The position numbers and the translations under genes were made by a program. Positions 1 to 7,863 of a stretch of DNA of 12,753 bases are shown piece by piece. Positions within the stretch are counted from its first letter, which is position 1; the number at the start of each line of letters is the position of its first letter. The notes beneath the pieces were generated by a model that ran no database searches, was not told where the DNA came from, and saw only the letters and a program-made list of their open reading frames with translations. The stretch spans positions 1-12,753 of the forward strand of contig NZ_JYJG01000360.1 of NCBI RefSeq assembly GCF_000955955.1, read 5' to 3'. The stretch comes from Lentzea aerocolonigenes (GTDB lineage Bacteria; Actinomycetota; Actinomycetes; Mycobacteriales; Pseudonocardiaceae).

Positions 1-18
1 GTCCGGCCGTGCCGCCAG

Positions 19-34
19 GGGCCGGCTCAGGCCC
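19..34 (-). terminator. weak candidate terminator hairpin after the last gene
   Basis: About 57 bases past the stop codon of the last minus-strand gene, positions 19-23 and 30-34 can pair as a 5-bp all-GC stem with a 6-base loop. An overlapping alternative pairs 21-25 with 33-37. There is no T-tract. Actinobacterial terminators often lack one, but in such GC-rich DNA short stems also arise by chance. The rest of positions 1-90 shows only a 10-base palindrome at 64-73 and no gene. Confidence 0.25.
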
Positions 35-90
35 GGCTATCGCGAACATGGACTTCGATACAGGCCCTAGGGCGAAGGCCGGCGCTGACG

Positions 91-1386
91 TCATTCCGCG
101 CGCCCGTTGAGCACCACGGAAGGCGTGCACGCTCCCTTGGGCTGCGGGTTCTGGCAGCTCACCCGGAACACGATCTTCTCGCCGGGGTTGAACCGGAGCG
201 GTTCCTGGAAGTGCTCGTCGCGGTCCCGGAAGTTCCCGAGCCCGATCACGCGGATCGTGCTGCGCGTCCCGTCCGCGTCCCGGACGAGCTGGGCCGTCCC
301 GGCGTCGCCCTTGGCGTTCTCGAAGAAGAGATCCTTGACGAGAATGGTCTTCTTGCCGTCCAGCGGAGTGATCGACACCTCGGTGAACGCGCCGGCGTTC
401 GTCACGATCGGCGAGGTGATGTCGAGCCGGAACGTCACCGGCTCGCCCTTCTCCGCGGGTTTGGGCAGCGTCGGCGTCGCACTCGTGTCACCCGGTTTGA
501 CGCCCAGGATGTCCAGCGCCTGTCCGGCGTTGGCCGCCGCCTGCTTGGACTGCTCCTTGGCCGCACCGGCCGAGCTGGCCGCCTCGTCGGCCTTCTCCTT
601 GATCTCCTTGGACTCCTGCTGCATCGCCTCGCGCGCCGCGGACTTCACGGCCGGCGCCAGCACCGTGAACCACAGCGCCACCAACGCTCCCGCGAGCAAC
701 AGCAGTGCGATCAGCGCGGGCAGCAACCACTTCGGCAGCAGCTGGCGTTGCACCATCGTGCCCTGGGCGAGGAGTGGCTCGCCCCGCTCCGGTGTGATCT
801 CCACCTGGAACGGGTGCCGCTTCGGCTCACCGCGCACGAAGGTTCTGCGCGGCTTGGCCTGCAGCCGCACGAACGTGGTGGTGCCCGGCGGCAGCGCGAT
901 CTCGGTGCGGTCGAGCCGGAAGTCCAGCTCGTCCTCGGGGTCGACCGCTCGCAGCCGCAGCATCGCGGGCGCGTTGCCGACGTTGTCGACGGCGACCTCG
1001 TACTTCGCCTTCCTGCTGCCCTCCGCCTTGGCGGGCACCAGTTCCGCGGCCACGTCGGTGAACGCGCCGACCACGACGACGCCCTCTTCGACGACCGAGC
1101 CGTGCGGGTCCTCGCGCGAGATGACCCGCACGCCGAACGGGACCGGGCCCGCGTAGACGCCCGTGTCACGTGGTGGCGCGAACCGGATGAGCACGGGTGC
1201 GGACTCGCCGGGGTTGAGGTTGACCACGGCCGGTTCGGCGTGGCTCCACGACGCGGCATCGCCGACGACGTCGATCGTGAACTGGTCCACCAGCTCGCCC
1301 GCGTTGCGCACCATCACCTGGCAGGTGACGTCCCCGCCCGGTGCGACGTCCAGGTCCGAAGTGGACAGTGTCGCTGTTGCTCCCAT
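91..1386 (-). CDS. single-pass membrane protein with Ig-like domains and coiled coil, CIS-linked
   Basis: This is a 431-residue protein with no N-terminal signal peptide. Residues 1-110 and 111-212 look like two beta-sandwich, Ig-like (CARDB/NEW3-type) domains, with phrases such as VRNAGELVDQF and VDNVGNAPAML that are typical of such folds. One transmembrane helix lies at about 220-244. It is followed by an Ala/Glu/Lys-rich probable coiled coil at 247-292, a Pro-rich hinge, and a C-terminal beta domain at 315-431 with two cysteines (C411, C420) that could form a disulfide. I infer an N-in/C-out topology, which puts the Ig-like domains in the cytoplasm; that is unusual. The ATG is supported by AAGGAGA nine bases upstream. 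It is the last gene of the co-directional string, 85 bases after its neighbour. Linkage to baseplate genes suggests a membrane anchor or firing component, comparable in general design to the CisA membrane protein reported for Streptomyces CIS. I have not established homology to CisA. Automatic pipelines may give such genes vague labels, and I see no enzyme motif. Confidence 0.85.
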   Translation of the reverse strand: MGATATLSTSDLDVAPGGDVTCQVMVRNAGELVDQFTIDVVGDAASWSHAEPAVVNLNPGESAPVLIRFAPPRDTGVYAGPVPFGVRVISREDPHGSVVEEGVVVVGAFTDVAAELVPAKAEGSRKAKYEVAVDNVGNAPAMLRLRAVDPEDELDFRLDRTEIALPPGTTTFVRLQAKPRRTFVRGEPKRHPFQVEITPERGEPLLAQGTMVQRQLLPKWLLPALIALLLLAGALVALWFTVLAPAVKSAAREAMQQESKEIKEKADEAASSAGAAKEQSKQAAANAGQALDILGVKPGDTSATPTLPKPAEKGEPVTFRLDITSPIVTNAGAFTEVSITPLDGKKTILVKDLFFENAKGDAGTAQLVRDADGTRSTIRVIGLGNFRDRDEHFQEPLRFNPGEKIVFRVSCQNPQPKGACTPSVVLNGRAE

Positions 1387-1471
1387 GACTAGCAGTCTCC
1401 TTGCATCCCTGGCGCCGCACAGGGGCGGCGGAGGCGTGGCCGGGTGCGCTCATCACTGCCCGTTCGGGCGG
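1387..1471 (-). other. largest intergenic gap; RBS and small hairpins
   Basis: These 85 bases separate the two leftmost genes. On the minus strand they hold the Shine-Dalgarno sequence AAGGAGA (1396-1402), nine bases before the ATG at 1386. They also hold two short inverted repeats, at 1414-1429 (5-bp stem, 6-base loop) and 1458-1469 (4-5-bp stem). No convincing -10/-35 pair or T-tract is visible. The gap could carry a weak promoter or attenuator for the last gene, but nothing in it proves this. Confidence 0.4.
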
Positions 1472-4456
1472 TCAACCGCGCTCGACGAAGTCCGATGGCT
1501 GCACGGTGTTCGGCAACGCGAGGAAGTCTCCCGACTTCACGTCGCCGAACCTCGTGCCTTCGACCGTGACGGCCTGGGCCTGCCGGGGCCCCTCGGTGTC
1601 GTTGTGGAAGACCAGCATCTGCGCGGTGAACGTGCCGTCGGTGGCGGTGAGCTCGCCCGGTGACTCGGAGATGCCGACGGACCAGCCGAGCCTGAGCTTG
1701 GCGTTCGGCGGGAAGTCCTTGCCCTGCACCGAGACGACCCCACCGAGTGGGCCGGCCTGCTGGTCGAGGGTCAGCGTGGGCTGCTTGATGACGATCCGGG
1801 TGGTGGCGACGTTGTCCTGCGCGTCCTCGTCCGGGCCGGTGGCGATCACGACCGCGGCCAGCTCCTGGTCGACGGCTTGGGTGGCCGGGATCGTGAGCTT
1901 CACCTCGGCCTGGCCGTCGGGTCCGAGCGTGCCGGCCGCACAGTCCGGCCGGCAGCCGAACGCCGAGGCGTTGACCCGCACGTCGGTGAGCGTCGAGCCG
2001 GAGCTGTTGAGCAGCTTGAAGGTCACCGTCACGTCGTCACCGCCGACGAACGACGGTTGCGGGCTCGCCGACATGGTCAGCGACAGCGATCCGGTGCGCT
2101 CCAAGACCTTCACGGTCACCTTCGAGGTGATCGCACCTACCGCCGCGGTCACGACGTGCTCTCCCGCGGTGGTGCCGCTGGCGTCACCGCTGATCACCTT
2201 GCTCTGTCCCGGGGCGATCGGGCCGACGTCGCCGCCTGCCGGGCCGCCCTGGAGCCCTGGTGGCATCGTCACGGTGAGCGTGGCGGGGGCGGGTGCGAAG
2301 CCGGTGTTCGCGACGGTGACCTCGATCGTCGTCCTGCCGTTGAACGGGATCTCGGCGGGGGTCGCCGTCGTGGTCACGGTGATGCGCGGAAGTCGTTGCA
2401 CGGCAGGCTGTCCGGCGTTGGTGGTCAGGACCTTCGGCGTGCCGTTCTGGATCGGCACCGTGTAGAGGTCCGGTTCCTGCTCGGTCCTCGCGGCCTCGAA
2501 CACGATCCTGGTGCCGTCGGGGAGCCACGCCGGGCTCCGCGGCCGCCCGGCGCCTTCGGTGGTGCGCACGATCACGCGTGCGCCGGTGCCGTCGGCGTTG
2601 ACCTGGCAGATCTGGTCTTCCTGGGTGATGGCGAGGGTTTTGCCGTCCGGAGACCACGCCGGATCGTCGCTGAAACGGCTCCCGCACGGGTCGGTGAAGC
2701 GTTCGGACAGGTTGATCTGGCTGCTGCCGTCCGGCGTGACGAGCCAGATCTCCGAGCCGGGCGGGTTCGGCGACGTGACGGTGACGATCGCCGTGTCGGT
2801 ACCGGTGTTGCCGCGCGCGTCGGTGGCCGTGCAGGTCACGCGGGTGACGCCGATCGGGAACTTGGTGCCGGACGGCGGGGTGCAGGCCACCGGGAGTTGC
2901 CTGCCCTGGCTGTCGGTCGCGCTCGCCGGGTAGTTCACCGCGGCACCGCCGGCGTCCTGCTTCTGCACCGAGACGTCGTCCACCCGCACCAGTGGTTCGA
3001 CCAGGTCCGCCACCTGCACGGTGACGGTCTGGGTGTGGCCGGGACGGACCTCGGTCTCCTTGTTGAGCAGGAAGTCGATGGTGCAGTGCAACGTGCTGCC
3101 GGGTGTGGCGTCCGGGGAGACCGTGAACTTCTCGGCGAAGGTGAAGTCCTGACCGCTCGGACCGGTGACCGGGCCCGGCGGGGTGAGCTCGACGGTGAGC
3201 CCGGTTTCGCACCTCGGCCTCGGCAGGACCGTGACGTCGAGGTCCTTGATGCCGTCGAGGATCGCCTTGCTGATGTCCTCCTCGCCGTTCTTCACGTACT
3301 TCTGCTTGGATCCCTTGGGGTCCTGGATGATGTCGGTGATCTGGTGCTTGGAGTCGAGTCCGATCCTCGCGTCGCCGCTGTCCACGCCGACCGTGCGGAT
3401 GTTGGCGCGCTTGAGCACGGCGATGGCGTTCGGCACCGTGTCCTCGCCCGTCATCAGTCCCTCGGCGGTCGGCTCGTCGCCGATGACCACGAAGACCTTG
3501 CTGGCGTCGGGGCGGAAGGCGAACTCGCCAGTGGCGGACTTGATCAGCGCGTGGGCCCACACCTCCGTGGAGTTCAGGTCGCTGACCAGCTTGACGTCCT
3601 TGACGGCCGCCACGGCATCTGCTTCGGATCCGGTCAGCCCGATGACGCGCTTGAACTCGTTGCCCTTGTTCTCGGCGCCCGCGTAGGTGGCCACGCCGAA
3701 CCTGGTCTCCGGCTGCAGCTCCTTGACCTCACCCATGATCTTGGCGAGCTGCTCCTGCACGCCGGTCAGCTCGTCGAGCATCGAACGGCTGATGTCGATG
3801 AGGATCACGATGTCCGGCTTCGGCGGCACGCGCGGGGTGTGGACGACCTTCGTGAGGTCGAACGTGCTGCCGTGGCGGGCCGGGAGTTCGGTGTCGGGCT
3901 CCGGGACCGGCGGTGGTGGCAGGACGACGTTCTCGGCGTTCCTGGTGATCGCGATGGTCTTGCCGTCTGGCGACCAGTCAGGCCGGCTGTCGTCACCGTC
4001 GAGGTGCTTCGGGATCGGGATCCGGCTGGTCTTGGCGCCGTCGGACACGCGGTAGACGTCGATCACCGAGTCGCTGCCGTCGCCGTTCGGGATCCGCGTG
4101 GTGACCGCCATCATCGTGCCGTCCGGTGACCACGCCGGTTGTGCCTGCGCGAGTGTCTCGGTGTTGAGGCGCTTGGGGTTCGTGCCGTCGGCGCCGGCGA
4201 TCATGATGTTGCGGTTGTCGACGTACGCCAGTTTGGTGCCATCGGCTGAGAACGCCGGGTCGGTTTGGTTGACGCGCGGGCTCTTCGTGAGGTTGGTGCG
4301 CGTGTTCCCGTTGCTGTCGACGGTGAAGATGTCGCGGTCGTCGTTCGCCAGGCTGTCGAAACCGATCTTGAACGGCTCGGGTTCTGGTGCCGGTTGGGCG
4401 GTGGCCGGCACCGGGGCCAGCAGCAATGCCACCAGCAGCAACGGAAGTGCGCGCAC
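1472..4456 (-). CDS. secreted multidomain protein: TolB-like propeller with inserted vWA and HYR, plus Ig-like tail
   Basis: This 994-residue protein starts with GTG, preceded by AGGTGA at good spacing, two bases after the zinc-ribbon gene stops. Residues 1-20 form a clear signal peptide ending ATA-QP. PD40/TolB-like propeller repeats occupy 28-175, with WSPDG-type turns at 109 and 161 and a degenerate FSADG at 69. They resume at 563-690 with WSPDG at 601 and WLPDG at 644. Between them lie a vWA domain (about 210-405) and an HYR-like beta domain (about 480-562). The vWA has a metal-site DxSxS (D221, S223, S225) and a later GD at D327. Two CARDB/Ig-like domains (about 691-890) and an IPT-like C-terminal domain (893-985) follow. 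All eight cysteines fall in plausible pairs (416/458, 525/542, 591/617, 835/839), consistent with an oxidising, extracytoplasmic location. There is no transmembrane anchor or cell-wall sorting signal. I infer a role in binding ligands or partners outside the membrane for the neighbouring injection system. No catalytic function is evident. Confidence 0.9.
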   Translation of the reverse strand: MRALPLLLVALLLAPVPATAQPAPEPEPFKIGFDSLANDDRDIFTVDSNGNTRTNLTKSPRVNQTDPAFSADGTKLAYVDNRNIMIAGADGTNPKRLNTETLAQAQPAWSPDGTMMAVTTRIPNGDGSDSVIDVYRVSDGAKTSRIPIPKHLDGDDSRPDWSPDGKTIAITRNAENVVLPPPPVPEPDTELPARHGSTFDLTKVVHTPRVPPKPDIVILIDISRSMLDELTGVQEQLAKIMGEVKELQPETRFGVATYAGAENKGNEFKRVIGLTGSEADAVAAVKDVKLVSDLNSTEVWAHALIKSATGEFAFRPDASKVFVVIGDEPTAEGLMTGEDTVPNAIAVLKRANIRTVGVDSGDARIGLDSKHQITDIIQDPKGSKQKYVKNGEEDISKAILDGIKDLDVTVLPRPRCETGLTVELTPPGPVTGPSGQDFTFAEKFTVSPDATPGSTLHCTIDFLLNKETEVRPGHTQTVTVQVADLVEPLVRVDDVSVQKQDAGGAAVNYPASATDSQGRQLPVACTPPSGTKFPIGVTRVTCTATDARGNTGTDTAIVTVTSPNPPGSEIWLVTPDGSSQINLSERFTDPCGSRFSDDPAWSPDGKTLAITQEDQICQVNADGTGARVIVRTTEGAGRPRSPAWLPDGTRIVFEAARTEQEPDLYTVPIQNGTPKVLTTNAGQPAVQRLPRITVTTTATPAEIPFNGRTTIEVTVANTGFAPAPATLTVTMPPGLQGGPAGGDVGPIAPGQSKVISGDASGTTAGEHVVTAAVGAITSKVTVKVLERTGSLSLTMSASPQPSFVGGDDVTVTFKLLNSSGSTLTDVRVNASAFGCRPDCAAGTLGPDGQAEVKLTIPATQAVDQELAAVVIATGPDEDAQDNVATTRIVIKQPTLTLDQQAGPLGGVVSVQGKDFPPNAKLRLGWSVGISESPGELTATDGTFTAQMLVFHNDTEGPRQAQAVTVEGTRFGDVKSGDFLALPNTVQPSDFVERG

Positions 4457-4458
4457 TG

Positions 4459-5403
4459 TCAGTTCACCTGCTTCTCGAACAACTCGATCTCGCTGATCAC
4501 CGTGTCGGTGCTCTCGGTGGACGGGAAGACTCCCGCGACCAGCACCTGAACCTGTCTGACGCCGTCACCGTTCTTGATGTCGTGCTGCTGTTCGCCCGAC
4601 ACGTCGACGAGCGGGATGTCCGTGGTCTTGCCGGTGTCGAACACCAGCGTCAGGCGCTGCGGTCGTTGGGAGCCCAGGTAGTTCTTGCCGTCGCCGATGA
4701 AGATGATCATCCGGCGCAGGTTCGTGACGTGGTCGAACTTGACGGTCAGCGCCACGGTCCTCGCGTCGGTCTGCGCGGCCCAGAAGGTGCCCTTGTCGTT
4801 GTCCATCGCGAGCTTCGCCGGGTGGTCAGGGCGTTCCTGCGCGGCGGAGATCGAGCTCTGCCGCACCGGCACCAGGTCCCGGTTGAAGAGGCCCACCACC
4901 GCGTCCTTCCCGTTGAGCACCTGGGTGTTGACGGTGCTGCGGAACGGCTGGGAGAGCCCGTAGATGCCACCGAACAGCAGCACGGCGATGGCCAGCGCCC
5001 ACCGGAACGCCCTGCCGACGCCCCGTTTGACCTGGGTGGACCTCTTGACGCGACGTGGCCGGCTGCCGCTCTCCCTCACCTTCGGGCCCTTGGTGGGCAG
5101 CCAGCGCTTCCACCACGGCTGCTTCTGCGCGACGGCGTCGACCAGCGAGTAGCCGCAGACGCCGCAGAACCTGCGCGTCGGGACGTTTCCGGAACCGCAC
5201 TGGCCGCAGATCAGGTCACCGGCCTGGGCCTGGCGCTTGAGCGTCTGCTGTGGACGGTGGTGTGGTTGCGGCTGCTGGGGTGCGTCCGGGCGGACCGGAC
5301 CGGCCTGCACCTGGGCGCCGGTCCACTTGAGGAAGTCGCCGCAGTTGCCGCAGAACTCGGCGTTCGGCGCGTTGTGCTCCCCGCAGGTCTGGCAGACGAT
5401 CAT
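4459..5403 (-). CDS. double zinc-ribbon membrane protein with outer discoidin-like domain
   Basis: This is a 314-residue protein. The frame is open further upstream, but the ATG at 5403 is the natural start. It overlaps the stop of the preceding gene as ATGA, has GAGG seven bases upstream, and begins directly with a zinc ribbon. Two zinc ribbons are visible: C4-x2-C7 with C18-x2-C21, and C66-x2-C69 with C80-x2-C83. A Gln/Pro-rich linker joins them. These are the protein's only cysteines. A strongly basic stretch (about 98-131) precedes one transmembrane helix (about 134-149), which predicts ribbons inside and the C-terminus outside by the positive-inside rule. Residues 182-312 look like a discoidin/F5-8C-type (NADase_NGA-like) beta-sandwich, with HPAKLAMDNDKGTFW resembling its calcium-loop region. 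The likely role is a membrane adaptor whose cytoplasmic ribbons contact protein (possibly the baseplate) and whose outer domain binds glycan or wall. It is coupled to the last baseplate gene, which supports a structural or docking role. Confidence 0.85.
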   Translation of the reverse strand: MIVCQTCGEHNAPNAEFCGNCGDFLKWTGAQVQAGPVRPDAPQQPQPHHRPQQTLKRQAQAGDLICGQCGSGNVPTRRFCGVCGYSLVDAVAQKQPWWKRWLPTKGPKVRESGSRPRRVKRSTQVKRGVGRAFRWALAIAVLLFGGIYGLSQPFRSTVNTQVLNGKDAVVGLFNRDLVPVRQSSISAAQERPDHPAKLAMDNDKGTFWAAQTDARTVALTVKFDHVTNLRRMIIFIGDGKNYLGSQRPQRLTLVFDTGKTTDIPLVDVSGEQQHDIKNGDGVRQVQVLVAGVFPSTESTDTVISEIELFEKQVN

Positions 5404-5936
5404 GTGGTCACCTCGATGGTCGTGGCGACGTGGGCGGGCACCATCCGGCGCACCGCCGCGGTGATGCGCGCCCGGTCGACCGTGTCCGGGTTCGGCACCC
5501 GGACGCGGATCAGCACGTGCGCGGGAGAACTGCCAGGGATCGGGCCGTCCGGTTGTGCGGAGATCGAGATCCCACCGCTGTCCGCGATGTCGACACGGCC
5601 GCCGGTGAGCAGCCAGACGTGTTCGGCGAGGCCCCTTCTGGTGCCGCGGAACCGGTGCAGCCGCACGGCTCTGGCGACGAGCTCGCGGCGTTGGGCGGCG
5701 GACCAGCTCTCGTCGAGGTCGAGCGCGACCCACTGGGCGAGCCAGTCGACGAAGTCGTCCGGTGCCAGGCGCGGGTCGAGGTAGGCGGCGAAGCAGTCGA
5801 GCACGGTGAAGACCGGGGCGATGACCTCGTCGAGGGCCTGGGTGAAGCGCTGGGTGAAGTCGTCGTCGGTGTAGACCGAGGGCATCCGCTCGCCCAGGGG
5901 GTGCGGGGAAACCAGGTCGTCCACGGCTGTGCGCAT
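5400..5936 (-). CDS. small phage tail protein, gpI/TIGR02242-like baseplate component
   Basis: This is a 178-residue protein. Residues 14-113 match the family I recall as TIGR02242 (phage tail protein domain, related to P2 gpI): LGERMPSVYTDDDF, then a helical segment with VLDCFAAYLDPRLAPDDFVDWLAQWV, and then RLHRFRGTRRGLAEHVWLLTGG. The C-terminal 60 residues form a beta-rich region (AHVLIRVRVP). In this family the protein joins the gpJ-like protein in the baseplate wedge. At under 200 residues it is far shorter than the Afp12-type equivalents of well-studied eCIS, in keeping with the reduced baseplates known from actinobacterial systems. The ATG lies two bases before the stop of the gpJ-like gene (one-base gap), with only a modest Shine-Dalgarno (GAAGAG), so translational coupling is likely. 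Its own stop overlaps the next start. Confidence 0.9.
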   Translation of the reverse strand: MRTAVDDLVSPHPLGERMPSVYTDDDFTQRFTQALDEVIAPVFTVLDCFAAYLDPRLAPDDFVDWLAQWVALDLDESWSAAQRRELVARAVRLHRFRGTRRGLAEHVWLLTGGRVDIADSGGISISAQPDGPIPGSSPAHVLIRVRVPNPDTVDRARITAAVRRMVPAHVATTIEVTT

Positions 5937-5937
5937 G

Positions 5938-7863
5938 TCAGCTCTTCACCACCCTCACCTGATGGCCGTACGAGAACGCCAGGCCGTTCGGCGGCAGATC
6001 CACGCGCTGCACGGCCTGCCCGCGTTCGCCGGTCAGCAGGTTGGCCGCGAACAGCCGCACGTCCTCCACCAGCTCCACGCCAGGGATCCGTTGCAGCACC
6101 GCGTAGACCTCGCCTGAGTGCACCGGCCGCCCGAACGGCCACCCGTCGCCGTCCGCACCTCCGCGGATCGGGTCGAGGTAGTCGCTCAACGCGTCCATCG
6201 CCCGCGCCCGGACGGCCTCCGTCGGCGTTCCGGTGCGGGCCTTGAGGTCCGCCACCACCGTGATGCCCTGGTAGAACGGCGGTTCCACGCTCACCCTCGC
6301 ACCGACACACCTCCGTGCGTCGAGGTGCCGGGCGATCCGTTCGAGCGTCTCCTGGTCGACCTGGAACGCCTGGAAGTTCGGTTCCTCGTGCTCCGGAACC
6401 TCCGGCACGACGAGCACGCGCACCCCGTCGTCGCCAGGCGCGCACCGCACCCGTGCGACCTCCGGAGCGGCTTCCCTGGCGAGGATCTCGTAGTCCTCGG
6501 CCGTCACCGCCCGATCCCGGGTCCGCAGCGACAGCGGGCCTCTCAGTGCCGCGTCCTCGACCGACTCCCCCGCGACACCACCGCGGCCGGGCTTGCGGTT
6601 GGTGATGTTGCTGACGAACGGCACCGGATCCCGTTGCACGGTGACGAGGTTGCGCGCGACGTTGCCTCTGAGCCCGCCACCCGTGCGGTATTCGGGCACC
6701 CGGATCGCCGCGGACTTCGCCGGCACGGCGCCGTAGTGGCGAAGAGTTCCGTCCTGCTGCCGCACCGCCGGGCCGAAGATGATCTGGCCCTCGATGTTGT
6801 CCAGCAGGAAGTGCCGGTCGTCCGGGCCCGACTCGACGAAGGTCGGCACCTCGGTCCAGGTGTCCCAGCCGTCGGTGGTCGCGACCTCGACGATGACCGG
6901 CGCACCCGCGACGACCGGGGTGCGGGCGAGCGGGAACCGTTGCCCGGCAACGCCTTCCGAAACGCCGATGGTCTCGGCCTTGACGACGTCGGCGTGCACG
7001 GCCTCGGTGGTGCCGCCGATCGTTGCCGCGGTGACGTCGCGGATCTTCGGTGAGCGCTGGTAGAACGGCTGGCCCTGCCACAGTTCGGCGGCGCGGCACC
7101 GCAGCCAGCCGGCTCGTTGCCGGACGAGGATCGACGTGGTGTGCCCTTGCGGGACGTGCACGACGACGTCACCGGCGGAGTTGAAGCCGCCGTTGGTGAA
7201 GTGGTCGACCTCGCAGGCGGTCCAGCCGTCGCTCGTCCACGCCTCCCACACCCACGGCGGGTCGGCGGGGTTGATGCCGGATCCCATCGGTTCGCAGTCG
7301 AACCTCAGCAGCACCGCGCAGCCGGGAACCGCGTTGGACAGGCCGAACAGCACGGCGTCACCTGCCTCGGGCTGCTCGCTGAAGGCCTGCGGTTCCTTGA
7401 GGGCCTTGAGGTCGTCGGTGCGGTCGACGGGCTGGCCGTTCGCCGTGGCCGTGGCCAGGTGCGAGAGCTCGCAGGGCACGATCGTGAGCGGGCGGTCGAC
7501 CGTGAAGACGACGGGGTCCTCGACGCCCTTTCGTTGCGTGGCCGTCTGATTGCCTTGCGGCACCTCGACCGGGGCTTCCTGGGGTGCGGAGAGCCAGTAG
7601 GTGACGTCCACGCGTGCGGCGGTCGGGGCGAACAGCTCGACGCCGATGAGGTCGAGGAACTTGAGGTAGTGCAGCTGGGGCACGCGGTTGAGCCGGTACA
7701 TCAGCTCGTCGACCATGTGCGCGAAGGCCTCGATCAGCGTGACGCCGGGGTCGGAGACGTTGTGGTCGGTCCACTCCGGACAGTGCTGCTGGACGCGGCG
7801 TTTCGCCTCGTCGACGAGCTGCTGGAACCGGCGGTCGTCCAGGTTCGGCAGGGGAAGCGGCAT
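5938..7863 (-). CDS. putative baseplate assembly protein, gpJ/gp6 (Afp11)-like
   Basis: This is a 641-residue protein. The frame is open for 54 codons further upstream, but that extension is Arg/His-rich shadow sequence lying inside the gp25-like gene. The ATG at 7863 gives the family N-terminus (MPLPLPNLDDRRFQQLVDEA), overlaps the upstream stop as TGATG and has GAGGA nearby. The early segment CPEWTDHNVSDPGVTLIEAF followed by MVDELMYRLNRVPQLHYLKFLDLIG is characteristic of the family I recall as TIGR02243. The conserved J-domain core is near residue 440 (RGPLSLRTRDRAVTAEDYE). The size is usual for the actinobacterial members. In contractile tails this protein builds the wedge ring that surrounds the hub and changes conformation on firing. 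It sits between the gp25-like and gpI-like genes, the standard order. Confidence 0.95.
   Translation of the reverse strand: MPLPLPNLDDRRFQQLVDEAKRRVQQHCPEWTDHNVSDPGVTLIEAFAHMVDELMYRLNRVPQLHYLKFLDLIGVELFAPTAARVDVTYWLSAPQEAPVEVPQGNQTATQRKGVEDPVVFTVDRPLTIVPCELSHLATATANGQPVDRTDDLKALKEPQAFSEQPEAGDAVLFGLSNAVPGCAVLLRFDCEPMGSGINPADPPWVWEAWTSDGWTACEVDHFTNGGFNSAGDVVVHVPQGHTTSILVRQRAGWLRCRAAELWQGQPFYQRSPKIRDVTAATIGGTTEAVHADVVKAETIGVSEGVAGQRFPLARTPVVAGAPVIVEVATTDGWDTWTEVPTFVESGPDDRHFLLDNIEGQIIFGPAVRQQDGTLRHYGAVPAKSAAIRVPEYRTGGGLRGNVARNLVTVQRDPVPFVSNITNRKPGRGGVAGESVEDAALRGPLSLRTRDRAVTAEDYEILAREAAPEVARVRCAPGDDGVRVLVVPEVPEHEEPNFQAFQVDQETLERIARHLDARRCVGARVSVEPPFYQGITVVADLKARTGTPTEAVRARAMDALSDYLDPIRGGADGDGWPFGRPVHSGEVYAVLQRIPGVELVEDVRLFAANLLTGERGQAVQRVDLPPNGLAFSYGHQVRVVKS

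Noticed and set aside
1458..1475. TTGACC with a hairpin as promoter or terminator in the 85-base gap
   Set aside because: TTGACC overlaps the stop codon, no -10 element lies at acceptable spacing, and the 4-5-bp stem is not followed by a T-tract.
1877..4129. 750-codon open frame on the plus strand
   Set aside because: It is exactly antisense to the secreted propeller/vWA gene. Its translation is Arg/Gly/Val/Asp-rich, without recognisable domains, and typical of the complementary frame in GC-rich DNA. The minus-strand protein has clear domains and a signal peptide.
5404..5733. Upstream extension of the zinc-ribbon gene
   Set aside because: The extra residues are Arg/Pro-rich shadow of the gpI-like gene. 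The ATG at 5403 has a Shine-Dalgarno and begins directly with the CxxC ribbon.
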